From Anaerolineae bacterium (GTDB taxonomy: Bacteria; Chloroflexota; Anaerolineae; Promineifilales; Promineifilaceae): a stretch of DNA of 64,000 nucleotides. Numbering within the stretch: the stretch's first letter is position 1; every line of letters starts with the position of its first letter. Under the pieces are notes generated by a model. It saw only the letters and a list, made by a program, of their open reading frames with translations. It was not told the DNA's origin and ran no database searches. The position numbers and the translations under genes are program-made. Positions 1 through 7,799 of this stretch are shown here, piece by piece. The DNA lies in NCBI GenBank assembly GCA_030425205.1, contig JAUIAP010000018.1, positions 1 through 64,000 of the forward strand, in the 5' to 3' direction.

Positions 1-99
1 CGACAGCTTCACACCCTGCAATTACTCGCAACGCATGTGTCGGTTGGGTACTGATAGCAGAATATCAGGCTGAAACCGTCTCACCCTGACGTTTCAGCA

Positions 100-142
100 G
101 CTAAACTAGCGACTTTTCAGGTCGCACGATGCCATGTTGGGC
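100..142 (+). repeat. attC-like site, left flank of the TIR module
   Basis: A hairpin (GCGAC at 109-113 pairing with GTCGC at 120-124) is followed by the core GTTGGGC at 136-142, which fits the integron core consensus GTTRRRY. GCTAAAC at 100-106 is one mismatch from the opposite core RYYYAAC. The stretch GATGCCATGTTGGGCGG (129-145) recurs with two mismatches at 4218-4234 on the other side of the three-gene module, in the same orientation. At about 43 bases it is short for an attC, so this may be a remnant or an unrelated hairpin. Confidence 0.35.
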
Positions 143-162
143 GGCGCCACCTAGTTTGATTG

Positions 163-2964
163 TCATTCGGTCAACGAATCGGCTAATTGCTTTGCGCTTA
201 GTACTTCAATGGAGATGGCTTGCGGCCCTCTTTCTCCATCTTGAACATCAAACAATACTATATCGCCAGCACTAGGTTGACTTATTGTTCTTCCGACTAG
301 ATTGCTACTGTGAAAGAATATGTCGTCACTGACATTTTCAGATTTGATAAATCCGTAGAAACTAGGTGAATTGTCTTGGTTAACGATCTTTATTATGGTT
401 CCAACTTGCTTTTTCGAAGCCTGGCCGACCATACCGAACCTTGATCTGGAAAGAATCAGTCGTTGAAACTCAGGATTGGATTTCTGCGAATCTCTCAGAA
501 AAGCGTTCGCCTTTTTGCTCTTACCCATGCGAACGTATGTGCTCAGCAATCCAACCTGTGCTTGAGCTTGGCCAGCTTGATTGTTGATTGATGCATACAT
601 TTCCACACTAGACTCAAGATATTTCTGGGCAGATTTAAGCTGACTCGTTTGAATATATGCAAAGCCAATAGCTCTTAAAATTGCTGCTTGCGAGAATACA
701 TCTTGCAAACGGTTCGCAATGTCAAGACTCCTTTCATAGAATCTGAGGGCTTGCTCAAAATTCGCTGTCTCAATCATCAAAGATGCACGATTGTTCCAAA
801 GAGACAACATTAATTGAGGAGAGTTGATATCACTTGCTAAACGCAATGCCCTTTCATACGTATTATCTGCTGATTCTAAGTTCCCCATCTGTCTTAGAAT
901 ATCAGCGATTTGTTTGAGGGTGTTCACCTCCAAGACGGCATCGCCTATATTTTCTGACAGGCTAAGAGATTGATTATACAACGACAAAGCTTCATCAAAA
1001 TGCCCTTGACGAACTAGCACAAGACCCAAATTGCCCAATGTGCTAGCCAATAAACGCATGTCACCAAGTTGGCTAATGACGGACAGACATTGCTCCAAGA
1101 CCTCCACCGCTTGCTTGAACCGTCCCTGTCGTTGGTACAAACCACCCAAGCTATTTAGAGTGACGACCGAAATGTACTTGTCATCGATACTTTTTGAAAT
1201 TTCTAGGCTTTCGTGAAAGGCACGTTCTGACTCTACTAGCCTACCTTGTTGTTGTAATATATCGCCCCAGTTGTTAAGAGCTAGACAGGTTATATGGGGT
1301 CTGTTTGCAGTTTTTGATGTTTTTACGCTACGGTCAAATGCCTGTATAGACTCTGAGTATCGCCCTTGTAATTTGAGAGTTTCGCCTATCTTATTTTGGA
1401 CGATAGCAAAATTAGCTTGATCATCGGCCTTGGAATAAAGAGCGGCACTTTGGTTAAGGAAAGATAAGGCATCATCGTATCTGCCTTCATTAAATGCAGC
1501 ATCACCCTGCCGTAAGAAGAACCCTCCCTGCTCACGAATTTCATCGTTTATTACGCGAACACCAGACTCCATAGTCTGGTATCCATACGCTTGAAATATG
1601 TTTAAGGCGATAAGTTGAGCGTCGCGGCTTGTCCCATCAATCCAATTGACCTGATTAAGAAGGGGTGGAGCACTCTCAAAAGAACGGTAATCCAAATATA
1701 TTGGAATTAGACGCCGGTCACGAGAGTCTCTCAAAGTTTGCTCGACAAACGAGAGAAGTTCCTCAAACTGTAAAGAGTTTGATTCACTGACAATTGCGAT
1801 TAGATGGCGCGATGAGGCATAAGACTCTTCAAGAAGAGTGCTCCACCGTGAGCCTGCGTCAATAGATCGTCCAAAATGGAAAATTCTTGCCCCGAATTTC
1901 TCAAGCTCATTACGTAAAGCAGTTGCAAACCTGTCATTCTTGCGGGTTGCTCGGTAGCTTAGTGCAAAGTCAAACTCGAATTCGTCTTGGTTGCTAGCTT
2001 GCACAGCTCTAAGCGATGCTGAATTGACATAACTATCACGATTGCTGATCAAGCGATGTGTATCACTAAATCTATGGGCAATAAGTGCAGCGACGGTGCG
2101 AATGTGGTAACTAATGCTATCAGAATCTCGTGAATCCTCTTCGAGGATTGGTAACTTTTCTCCGAAGCTCCAATGCGAATAGTAGGGAATTCTAAGAATA
2201 CTAATTAGTTCAAAAGGATCTACATTTCTGGACAACCAGTTTGAGAGGTGAGGCTTAAATTGATCGCTAATATCTCGCAACCACTTTATCCCTAACTTGT
2301 ACTCTTCCCTGATATCTAGCCTAGACACTAACGGAACAATTGTGAGGCCGGCACGATCAAATGGAAACTTGTCACGTGCTACAAGACAATTTTTTAATAC
2401 TTGCGTGGTTCCTCTGATTGATTGGTTATTTGCACTTAGTATTAGAAACAAAGTATCAGGAAGTTGAACCGTACATATACCACCAATATCAGTTATTCCC
2501 GTTCTACTGTCTACGAAAATGAAATCATAACTGTCTTTCCAATCATTTCTGACTTCCTCTAAAAAATTCCCGAAGTCGAATTCAGAATACAATAAGTCCC
2601 AATTGATTGAATGAACATTTGTGGAATACGTGTTGTCATATTGCCCAGCAAAAATCAAATCTATGTATCTGCCTGTTTTCTGACTTACTTCGACACGTGT
2701 AACATATTCCCTCCAGCCAGAATATTTGTGAGTACGAAAATCAGAAATTAGCTGTACTAGACCGGTTGCACTATCCAGATCATGTGCAAGGGTTGAGTAA
2801 TATTGCTTTAGGCCAGGGGCTTCAATATCCCAGTCGACACACAACACTTTGTATCCCCAATTGGCTAAGCAAGTGGCAATGTTGGCAAGGTTGAACGTGC
2901 GACCAACCCCACCTTTGTAGGAATAAAATGTAACAATTTGCCCTTGTTGGTTACTGGAAATCAT
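163..2964 (-). CDS. KGGVGR ATPase-TIR-TPR-cold-shock-domain protein, candidate conflict/defence effector
   Basis: This 933-residue protein has four recognisable parts. Residues 10-300 form a MinD/ParA-type P-loop domain with the deviant Walker A KGGVGRT (17-23) and a DSRTGITD motif (152-159). Residues about 327-460 form a TIR domain (FDFALSYRATRK start; Glu401/402 near the usual catalytic Glu position). Residues about 480-830 are TPR-like repeats of roughly 40 residues with conserved Gly/Ala pairs. Residues about 854-923 are a cold-shock/OB domain with RNP1-like YGFIKSE and RNP2-like DIFFHSS. It is the last gene of a three-gene minus-strand operon. Its ATG lies 3 bases after the stop of the TIR gene with no clear Shine-Dalgarno, suggesting translational coupling. 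TIR domains in prokaryotic defence usually cleave NAD+ or make NAD-derived signals; the sensing role of the TPR and cold-shock parts is my inference. The A+T-rich composition differs from the 9-64 kb region. Confidence 0.85.
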   Translation of the reverse strand: MISSNQQGQIVTFYSYKGGVGRTFNLANIATCLANWGYKVLCVDWDIEAPGLKQYYSTLAHDLDSATGLVQLISDFRTHKYSGWREYVTRVEVSQKTGRYIDLIFAGQYDNTYSTNVHSINWDLLYSEFDFGNFLEEVRNDWKDSYDFIFVDSRTGITDIGGICTVQLPDTLFLILSANNQSIRGTTQVLKNCLVARDKFPFDRAGLTIVPLVSRLDIREEYKLGIKWLRDISDQFKPHLSNWLSRNVDPFELISILRIPYYSHWSFGEKLPILEEDSRDSDSISYHIRTVAALIAHRFSDTHRLISNRDSYVNSASLRAVQASNQDEFEFDFALSYRATRKNDRFATALRNELEKFGARIFHFGRSIDAGSRWSTLLEESYASSRHLIAIVSESNSLQFEELLSFVEQTLRDSRDRRLIPIYLDYRSFESAPPLLNQVNWIDGTSRDAQLIALNIFQAYGYQTMESGVRVINDEIREQGGFFLRQGDAAFNEGRYDDALSFLNQSAALYSKADDQANFAIVQNKIGETLKLQGRYSESIQAFDRSVKTSKTANRPHITCLALNNWGDILQQQGRLVESERAFHESLEISKSIDDKYISVVTLNSLGGLYQRQGRFKQAVEVLEQCLSVISQLGDMRLLASTLGNLGLVLVRQGHFDEALSLYNQSLSLSENIGDAVLEVNTLKQIADILRQMGNLESADNTYERALRLASDINSPQLMLSLWNNRASLMIETANFEQALRFYERSLDIANRLQDVFSQAAILRAIGFAYIQTSQLKSAQKYLESSVEMYASINNQAGQAQAQVGLLSTYVRMGKSKKANAFLRDSQKSNPEFQRLILSRSRFGMVGQASKKQVGTIIKIVNQDNSPSFYGFIKSENVSDDIFFHSSNLVGRTISQPSAGDIVLFDVQDGERGPQAISIEVLSAKQLADSLTE

Positions 2965-2967
2965 AAT

Positions 2968-3552
2968 CTATATTTTGGGAACAGTGAATCGAACTGGCGG
3001 CGTTGGAGCAGGAAGGACAACAGGCCAGTCTTGATCCCAAATAGGTGCTTGACTGATCATAGTTGCTAAATCATCTGCAATTTCTTGTACTGTTGAAACA
3101 AATTCAATATAGTCTGGAGATTGTTTCAGTACAGGGTGTGGGCAATTCCACTTCTTGAGGCATTTATGTTGAGTATTTTGAGCTTCTTCTGGAAACCATT
3201 CTCCATCATGAAATACTACTGGATACACCAACCCCATTGGATTATCAGGAGACTTCATGTTAAGAACTTGCTCGCGTCGAAGCATGCTTTGCCATTCTGC
3301 CATACACCATTCGGAACGGAAGTATTGCGGAGCCCATACAGTTACCAAACAGCGAGATCGAAGGAGTGCACGTTTTACGTTTTGAGGCCAAGCAACCCCA
3401 ACATCTTGTTGTTGATCAAGATAAATCTTTGGATCATACGGTAAACTGGTTGCTAGCCAGTCGCTTAGCTCAGGATAAAAGTGATTAACTACCCAATCTG
3501 ATATTGGTCGTTTTCGGCGATAACTCAAAAAAATATCGTATTCGTATCCCAT
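2968..3552 (-). CDS. TIR domain protein
   Basis: This 194-residue protein is a compact TIR domain: YDIFLSYRRK at the N terminus, an LDQQQDVGVAW loop, a hydrophobic CLVTVWAPQYF strand, and SEWCMAEW carrying the WCxxE motif, so the probable catalytic Glu is Glu86. The C-terminal ~50 residues are Pro-rich with no recognised fold. The start has a purine-rich GGTGAG just upstream. It sits between the membrane protein gene (56-base gap) and the KGGVGR-TIR-TPR gene (3-base gap), all in one direction, so the three are almost certainly co-transcribed. A role as NADase or nucleotide-signal producer is known for related prokaryotic TIRs and inferred here. Having two TIR proteins in one operon suggests hetero-oligomer assembly. 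Confidence 0.85.
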   Translation of the reverse strand: MGYEYDIFLSYRRKRPISDWVVNHFYPELSDWLATSLPYDPKIYLDQQQDVGVAWPQNVKRALLRSRCLVTVWAPQYFRSEWCMAEWQSMLRREQVLNMKSPDNPMGLVYPVVFHDGEWFPEEAQNTQHKCLKKWNCPHPVLKQSPDYIEFVSTVQEIADDLATMISQAPIWDQDWPVVLPAPTPPVRFTVPKI

Positions 3553-3608
3553 ACTCTCACCAAATTACTTATGCATCGACGATTAGTTTTTGAAACTAAC
3601 AAGCATTT

Positions 3609-4127
3609 CTAGAAGAACGCCGCAACGAAAGCGAGGACGTAGAGGCCAGCAAATATGATTGGCACGATCTGTTCAACATCAGTCAAAGGTCGGTACTTCT
3701 TAGGATCTTTTCCTTCACCTAGAGTTTTCCATTCTGCCAACCAGAACGGGCTTGTAGGCAACTTTCTTTCATACTCGCCTATAACCCTAAATTTCGCTGT
3801 GTTTAGCTGACGATATGATAGAAGCAATCTGTACCAGACATAACAAAGAGCCATCACGGCAATCAACGGAAAAATGTTGAGCCAAGGACTCACAATATTT
3901 GGCCCATTTTGGTAGATAAAGCCTGCCGCACCTATGAGAAAGGTGTGTAGTGTAAGGAAAAAAGTGTTCGCTAAATTTCGACGTGCACTGGTTTTGTCTG
4001 CAGTATCTACTAGCAACTTGTACTGCTCAAACAGGTGGGTTTGATAAAGCTCTGATTGACCGTATGAGGTTGCCTCTACAGTTGTATCCCACAATTCGGG
4101 AATAGTAGAATTTCCATTTTCTGCCAT
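3609..4127 (-). CDS. Small integral membrane protein of the TIR operon (RipA/8xMP-like)
   Basis: The 172-residue protein has three predicted membrane spans (about 54-72, 82-103 and 152-171) and a cytoplasmic loop between spans 2 and 3 containing YRQLNTAKFRVIGEYE, an EWKTLGEG stretch and the LTDVEQIVP lead-in to the last span. The motif order resembles the small 'RipA-like octameric membrane protein' (8xMP) family often found beside defence genes; I recognise this from memory and cannot confirm it. The ATG has a good Shine-Dalgarno (AGGAG about 8 bases upstream). It is the first gene of the operon with the two TIR genes. Inferred role: a membrane effector or anchor triggered by the TIR/ATPase partners. 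The neighbouring genes make a conflict role more likely than a transport role. Confidence 0.7.
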   Translation of the reverse strand: MAENGNSTIPELWDTTVEATSYGQSELYQTHLFEQYKLLVDTADKTSARRNLANTFFLTLHTFLIGAAGFIYQNGPNIVSPWLNIFPLIAVMALCYVWYRLLLSYRQLNTAKFRVIGEYERKLPTSPFWLAEWKTLGEGKDPKKYRPLTDVEQIVPIIFAGLYVLAFVAAFF

Positions 4128-4171
4128 CCTAAACTCCTAGCGTTGCTGAATCAACTTTTCCTTTCTTTCGG

Positions 4172-4231
4172 TCTAGTTGCATAAGCCGCAAAATCTGTTT
4201 GCAGTTTTGTCGGCTTGATGCTGTGTTGGGC
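4172..4231 (+). repeat. attC-like site, right flank of the TIR module
   Basis: AGCCGCAAAATCTG and CAGTTTTGTCGGCT form an imperfect inverted repeat with a short loop. The outer arms GCATAAGCCG and (reverse complement) GCATCAAGCCG differ by a single extra base, as in the extrahelical base of integron attC sites. The core GTTGGGC is at 4225-4231; the opposite core is degenerate (GTCTAGT). The 17 bases around the core (4218-4234) match 129-145 with two changes, placing similar sites 4.09 kb apart on each side of the three-gene operon. Confidence 0.4.
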
Positions 4232-4270
4232 GGGCATCGTTTCGCGCAGAACGTTTTGTTGCACTAACTC

Positions 4271-4334
4271 GCCTAACGATAAAGGATTGATGCGGCGCGA
4301 AGTCTTCGAAGCCGCCGCCTAATCACGGTTGAAC
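4271..4334 (-). repeat. Second attC-like hairpin
   Basis: On the minus strand this runs from GTTCAAC (fits RYYYAAC) through an imperfect stem (GATTAGGCGGCGGCTTCG against CTTCGCGCCGCATCAATC) to GTTAGGC (fits GTTRRRY), 64 bases in all, within the attC size range. It lies 40 bases from the core at 4225-4231. The two terminal cores pair poorly, so it is only attC-like. Confidence 0.35.
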
Positions 4335-4575
4335 AGAGCCGTTGAAGGGTGGACTATAGGGAAAAAGGTATTGAGAAATTTGAGGATTTAAGAGCCACCA
4401 GAATCAACGAGCAAGCATATTGTAACGGGGGAAGGCGCAAAATCCCAAGCATTGATCATAAAGTGAACCTGAAGCGTGCGTTGAGTATAGGAAGATGATC
4501 ACAAATCGTAGGCAGGCTGAACAAGAGACAGTGCAAAACCACTGCCCAACAAGATACGTTTTTTGGCAGAAGCAT

Positions 4576-5658
4576 TTATGGAGGAGAGCGCGTTTGAGAA
4601 TGTAAAGTCTGTACCAAACCCATGGGTTGTTTGCAGATGGCACAAAGTGGACGATATGGGCTGCGAGCCAAGTCAGATTTCTTGGGCATATGGTACGGAG
4701 AGGTCAAGGATGGTTGCAACTGATGAGAGAGTGTCAATTGCTCTCGTTTGGCTGGAGCGAAAAGGCCATAGTAGCGAACTTTGACAAACCCTTTGGGTAG
4801 CACATGCTGTAAAAATCGTCGCAGAAACTCAAACACAGTGAGTGTACAGGTGCGCCACTGACCTGTGTCAGATTTGCGGTAGCGAAAGGTGACTTTGTTG
4901 TTTTCAAATTTGACGATGCGGCGATTGGAAAGGGCAACGCGGAAGATGTAGGGAGCGAGATATTTGAGAGCGTGCTGCCCCAAACCGACAGGCTGCGAAT
5001 GGACAACCCAATCACAGTGCCAAACAGAGGTCGGAACGGCTGTGAATAACGGTGTCTTTTGCAATGCGTCGCGAAATTTGGCGCGAAACAGTTTCGACAA
5101 CGCTTTAACAGGCAAAAAGAAGTTGTGCGAGGTCGCTCGCCACTGATAGTCAGCATCTAAACCACCACCAGGAACAAGAAAATGAACGTGTGGATGGTAT
5201 ACGAGATTGCGTCCCCAAGTATGTAAAACGCCAATCATGCCAATTTGCCCACCGACAAGGCGTTCGTCTTGTGCCAACTGTTGAGTCGCTCGTGCAGCAC
5301 AGCGAAACAGCAAATTATAGAGCAGTCGCTGATTGGCTCTGGCGACAGCTCGTAGCGGTTCAGGCAATGTGAATGTGAGCATAAAATAATGCGTGGGCAA
5401 CAAACGGGCATGTTGTCGTTCAAGCCACTGCTCACCCGCCTGAAACTGACATTGTGGACAATGACGGTTGCGGCACGAATGATACTGGTAGTGGGTCACA
5501 TCACACCCGTCACAACGGTAGACATGACCGCCCAGCGACGGTGTGCGGCACTGCTCAATCGACCTTAACGCTTGACGATGGCTCGGTAACAACTCAGTTG
5601 CAAATTGGTTACGATATGCGCGACCAACTTGAGAAACGATCTCGGCTAACGTCACCAT
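4576..5658 (-). CDS. IS91-family HUH transposase
   Basis: This 360-residue protein has the IS91/IS801 layout: an N-terminal Cys-rich zinc-binding domain (Cys49, Cys52, Cys62, Cys67, Cys70), then the HUH motif HPHVH at 155-159 and candidate nucleophile tyrosines Tyr233 and Tyr237 in KYLAPYIFR. It would nick single-stranded DNA and drive rolling-circle transposition. The length is slightly short of typical family members but no internal stop is visible. Its start overlaps the end of the upstream recombinase reading frame by 7 bases, the arrangement seen in IS91-like elements that carry an accompanying tyrosine recombinase. Confidence 0.9.
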   Translation of the reverse strand: MVTLAEIVSQVGRAYRNQFATELLPSHRQALRSIEQCRTPSLGGHVYRCDGCDVTHYQYHSCRNRHCPQCQFQAGEQWLERQHARLLPTHYFMLTFTLPEPLRAVARANQRLLYNLLFRCAARATQQLAQDERLVGGQIGMIGVLHTWGRNLVYHPHVHFLVPGGGLDADYQWRATSHNFFLPVKALSKLFRAKFRDALQKTPLFTAVPTSVWHCDWVVHSQPVGLGQHALKYLAPYIFRVALSNRRIVKFENNKVTFRYRKSDTGQWRTCTLTVFEFLRRFLQHVLPKGFVKVRYYGLFAPAKREQLTLSHQLQPSLTSPYHMPKKSDLARSPYRPLCAICKQPMGLVQTLHSQTRSPP

Positions 5659-6547
5659 GGCGCGGCCCCCTTAACGCTTCCCAAATCATCCATCAGATGA
5701 TTGATGAGGGTCGCTGCGCGTGCTTCGCCATCACGGGTCAAATGCGTATAAATCGCCGTGGTTCTCAGTGAACTATGTCCGAGATACATCTGGATTTGTC
5801 GCAAGTTGACCCCCGCTTCCAACAGGTGGGTTGCATAGGAATGGCGTAACGTATGCACCGAAACAGACTTTTGAATACCTTGTGCGGCGACAGCCTGCTT
5901 TAAGGCAGTCTGCATGCCGCGTTCATTCATTGGTTTTGTGGCATCTTGTCCAGTGGTTTCGCCCCTGCGGCGACGACCAGGAAATAGCCATGTTGGATGA
6001 CGGTGTGTCACCCAATATTGACGCAGTAATTGACACGTTGCATTTGGCAGCGGTACATAACGGTCTTTGCCCCCCTTCCCCTTTTGAATGTGGAGCATCA
6101 TACGCTGGCTGTCAATTTGGCTAACTCGCAACGTCACTCCTTCTCGCAAACGCAATCCACAACTATAAATCGTGGTCAGGCAGGTTCGGTAATCCAGCCG
6201 GCGAATTTGTCCCAATACACCCTTCACTTCTTGCCGACTCAGCACCACTGGCAGCTTTTTTGTTTTTTCTGGGCGGATTAGGTTAAAGGCGTGCCATTCC
6301 CGTTTGAGCGTGTGCTCATAGAAAAACTTGATGCCACACAGGGCGATTGTGACGCTGCCACGTGCTGCTTGCTTCTCATTTTTCAAATAAAGAAAGTAAT
6401 CTCGAATCTCTTTTTCATTTAGCAAATCTGGCGATTTGCCATGTACTCTGCTAGCTGCCGCACCGCTCGCACATACGCTTCTTGGGTCTTTGGGGCAAGT
6501 CCGTTCAATTGCAGGTCTTCCTGCATCTTTTGACGTAAGATTGTCAT
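5652..6547 (-). pseudogene. Tyrosine recombinase of the IS91-type element, frameshifted
   Basis: The C-terminal part (5652-6425) has the catalytic residues of the phage-integrase fold: Arg in GLRLREG, HTLRHSYATHLL, YLGHSS and the nucleophile Tyr in TAIYTHL. The N-terminal core-binding part starts at ATG 6547 (MTILRQKMQEDLQLNG, then YVRAVRQLAEY) but is in another frame and hits a stop at 6419-6421. The two parts join naturally as QLAEY / GKSPDLLNEKE if one base is restored near 6440. A one-base deletion (or a sequencing error) has therefore split an otherwise normal ~300-residue recombinase. A short C-terminal protein could still start at TTG 6425, but it would lack the arm domain. Confidence 0.75.
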
Positions 6548-6551
6548 GAGT

Positions 6552-6596
6552 CTATCTCCATTCGTTACTTCTAGTTGACGAGTCCTATGGAGATAG
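6552..6596. repeat. 10-bp perfect inverted repeat upstream of the recombinase
   Basis: CTATCTCCAT (6552-6561) pairs with ATGGAGATAG (6587-6596) around a 25-base loop, immediately upstream of the recombinase ATG. It could be a terminal structure of the IS91-type element or an operator for the recombinase. Confidence 0.4.
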
Positions 6597-6736
6597 TACT
6601 CTTATTTCTATGCTATTCGATTTCTCGTTTTGAGGAGTTTCTGACTACCCGCGCGTAGCGCTTAGTTCTACATAATATAAGGCGACAAAACTGCTCTCGG
6701 CGTCTGTAAACATAAAGTTTTGAGGAAGTTAGCAAT

Positions 6737-7483
6737 ATGAAGAAGTGTAACCGCTGTCAACATTCGGTAAAAGATAATGCCAATTTCTGTGAGATTTGTG
6801 GAAGCTCATTGTCCCAACTCACATCAGCTTCCCCTTCCATATCATATGTCATGAGTGCTCGCAGAAGTCTAGAATGGTCGAAAGCCCTGTTGCAGATAGG
6901 CTTTGAACCATTAAATGTTCAACAGAGGCAGGTACTCAATAATCTATTGAAAAATGATTTGTCAGTGGAATACTGTCTTGGTCAATCCGACATGGAAATA
7001 GAGTTTGGATGCCTCATACCGTTTCAAGAACCATTTTGGAAAACTCTATTAAAGTTTGTTTCAATTGAGACTAAGGTTAAGACTACCCACATTGAAGGAT
7101 TTGATATAAGCGGTGAACTTATGTATCGACTAGGGTTAGGATTACTACTAATTACTAATTCCAGATTAATTGCTTTCAACTTTGGGGAAGAAAAATGGCA
7201 AATACAGTTCCCCCTTGCTCAGTTAGAATCCGTTGAATACGATGAGAAAAAGACCACTCTTAGACTTTACATGCAAGATGGATCATTCCATGAGGTAGGT
7301 TTAATATTACCTTCGGCTGGTCTGGCTAATGCATTTGCCGTATTTGACGAAAACAGTGTAAGGGCAGAATCGGCCAAGATTAAGATTGACCAATCGCTCG
7401 AAAAAGCGAAAAACACTAGTATGTTAATCGTCAGTTTTTTCAATGAGATTATCCATGGCGCACGCCAAGTACGCACCCAGTAA
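6737..7483 (+). CDS. Zinc-ribbon protein with PH-like domain, function unknown
   Basis: The 248-residue product begins with a zinc ribbon (Cys4, Cys7, Cys18, Cys21 in CNRCQ and CEICG). A middle segment of unknown fold follows, then residues about 130-200 with LLLITNSRLIAFNF and alternating strands ending in an AFAVFDE helix, the pattern of a bacterial PH-like domain. There is no signal peptide or membrane span. The Shine-Dalgarno GAGGAAG is well placed. The gene is A+T rich compared with the 9-64 kb region and stands alone between two mobile elements, so it is probably cargo. I do not recognise a function. Confidence 0.7.
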   Translation: MKKCNRCQHSVKDNANFCEICGSSLSQLTSASPSISYVMSARRSLEWSKALLQIGFEPLNVQQRQVLNNLLKNDLSVEYCLGQSDMEIEFGCLIPFQEPFWKTLLKFVSIETKVKTTHIEGFDISGELMYRLGLGLLLITNSRLIAFNFGEEKWQIQFPLAQLESVEYDEKKTTLRLYMQDGSFHEVGLILPSAGLANAFAVFDENSVRAESAKIKIDQSLEKAKNTSMLIVSFFNEIIHGARQVRTQ

Positions 7484-7608
7484 TCATTATCTTGCTGTTA
7501 GTACTCAGCCATAGATATGGCGGTGAGATCATGTATAACCGCCGTATGTAGGTGTTGACTGCACGATTTGCTCAAAAAGATTGATTAAAACCGTTGTTTT
7601 TCATCAAA

Positions 7609-7632
7609 ATTACGCCCATATATGGGCGTAAT
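7609..7632. terminator. 24-bp perfect palindrome, possible terminator
   Basis: ATTACGCCCATA is followed directly by TATGGGCGTAAT, a perfect 24-bp palindrome, and then CAGCG and six T. It lies 126 bases after the zinc-ribbon gene and could terminate it. The five bases between stem and T-run make it less than ideal. Confidence 0.45.
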
Positions 7633-7727
7633 CAGCGTTTTTTGACAATTTTGCCTATATCTATGCCTGAGTAGTTACATCTTGCTTAACTTTGGCGAGG
7701 CTAAGTCAGCAGAAGAGAGGAAATATA

Positions 7728-7799
7728 ATGCAGGAACTTAGTGTATATCAGGTTTATGACCTTATCAATCGCAATTCCCCTAGGGCGATTGCATACTAA
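7728..7799 (+). pseudogene. 5' fragment of an unknown gene cut by the ISAs1 element
   Basis: An ATG with a good Shine-Dalgarno (AGAGAGGAAA) opens a frame MQELSVYQVYDLINRN that runs into the left inverted repeat of the IS at 7781 and stops there. No continuation is present right of the IS, where pdxH begins. The remainder has been lost, or the start is fortuitous. Confidence 0.4.

Larger units (their letters stand above)
4128..4575. other. Intergenic region between the TIR operon and the IS91-type element
   Basis: No gene is supported here. The stretch holds the operon leader, two attC-like structures (4172-4231 and 4271-4334) and, beyond about 4335, A+T-rich DNA that probably belongs to the 3' end of the IS91-family element. 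The bases GAAC at 4331-4334 (GTTC on the minus strand) could be the tetranucleotide target next to the origin end of an IS91 element. That boundary is a guess from family knowledge, not from a comparison. Confidence 0.4.
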
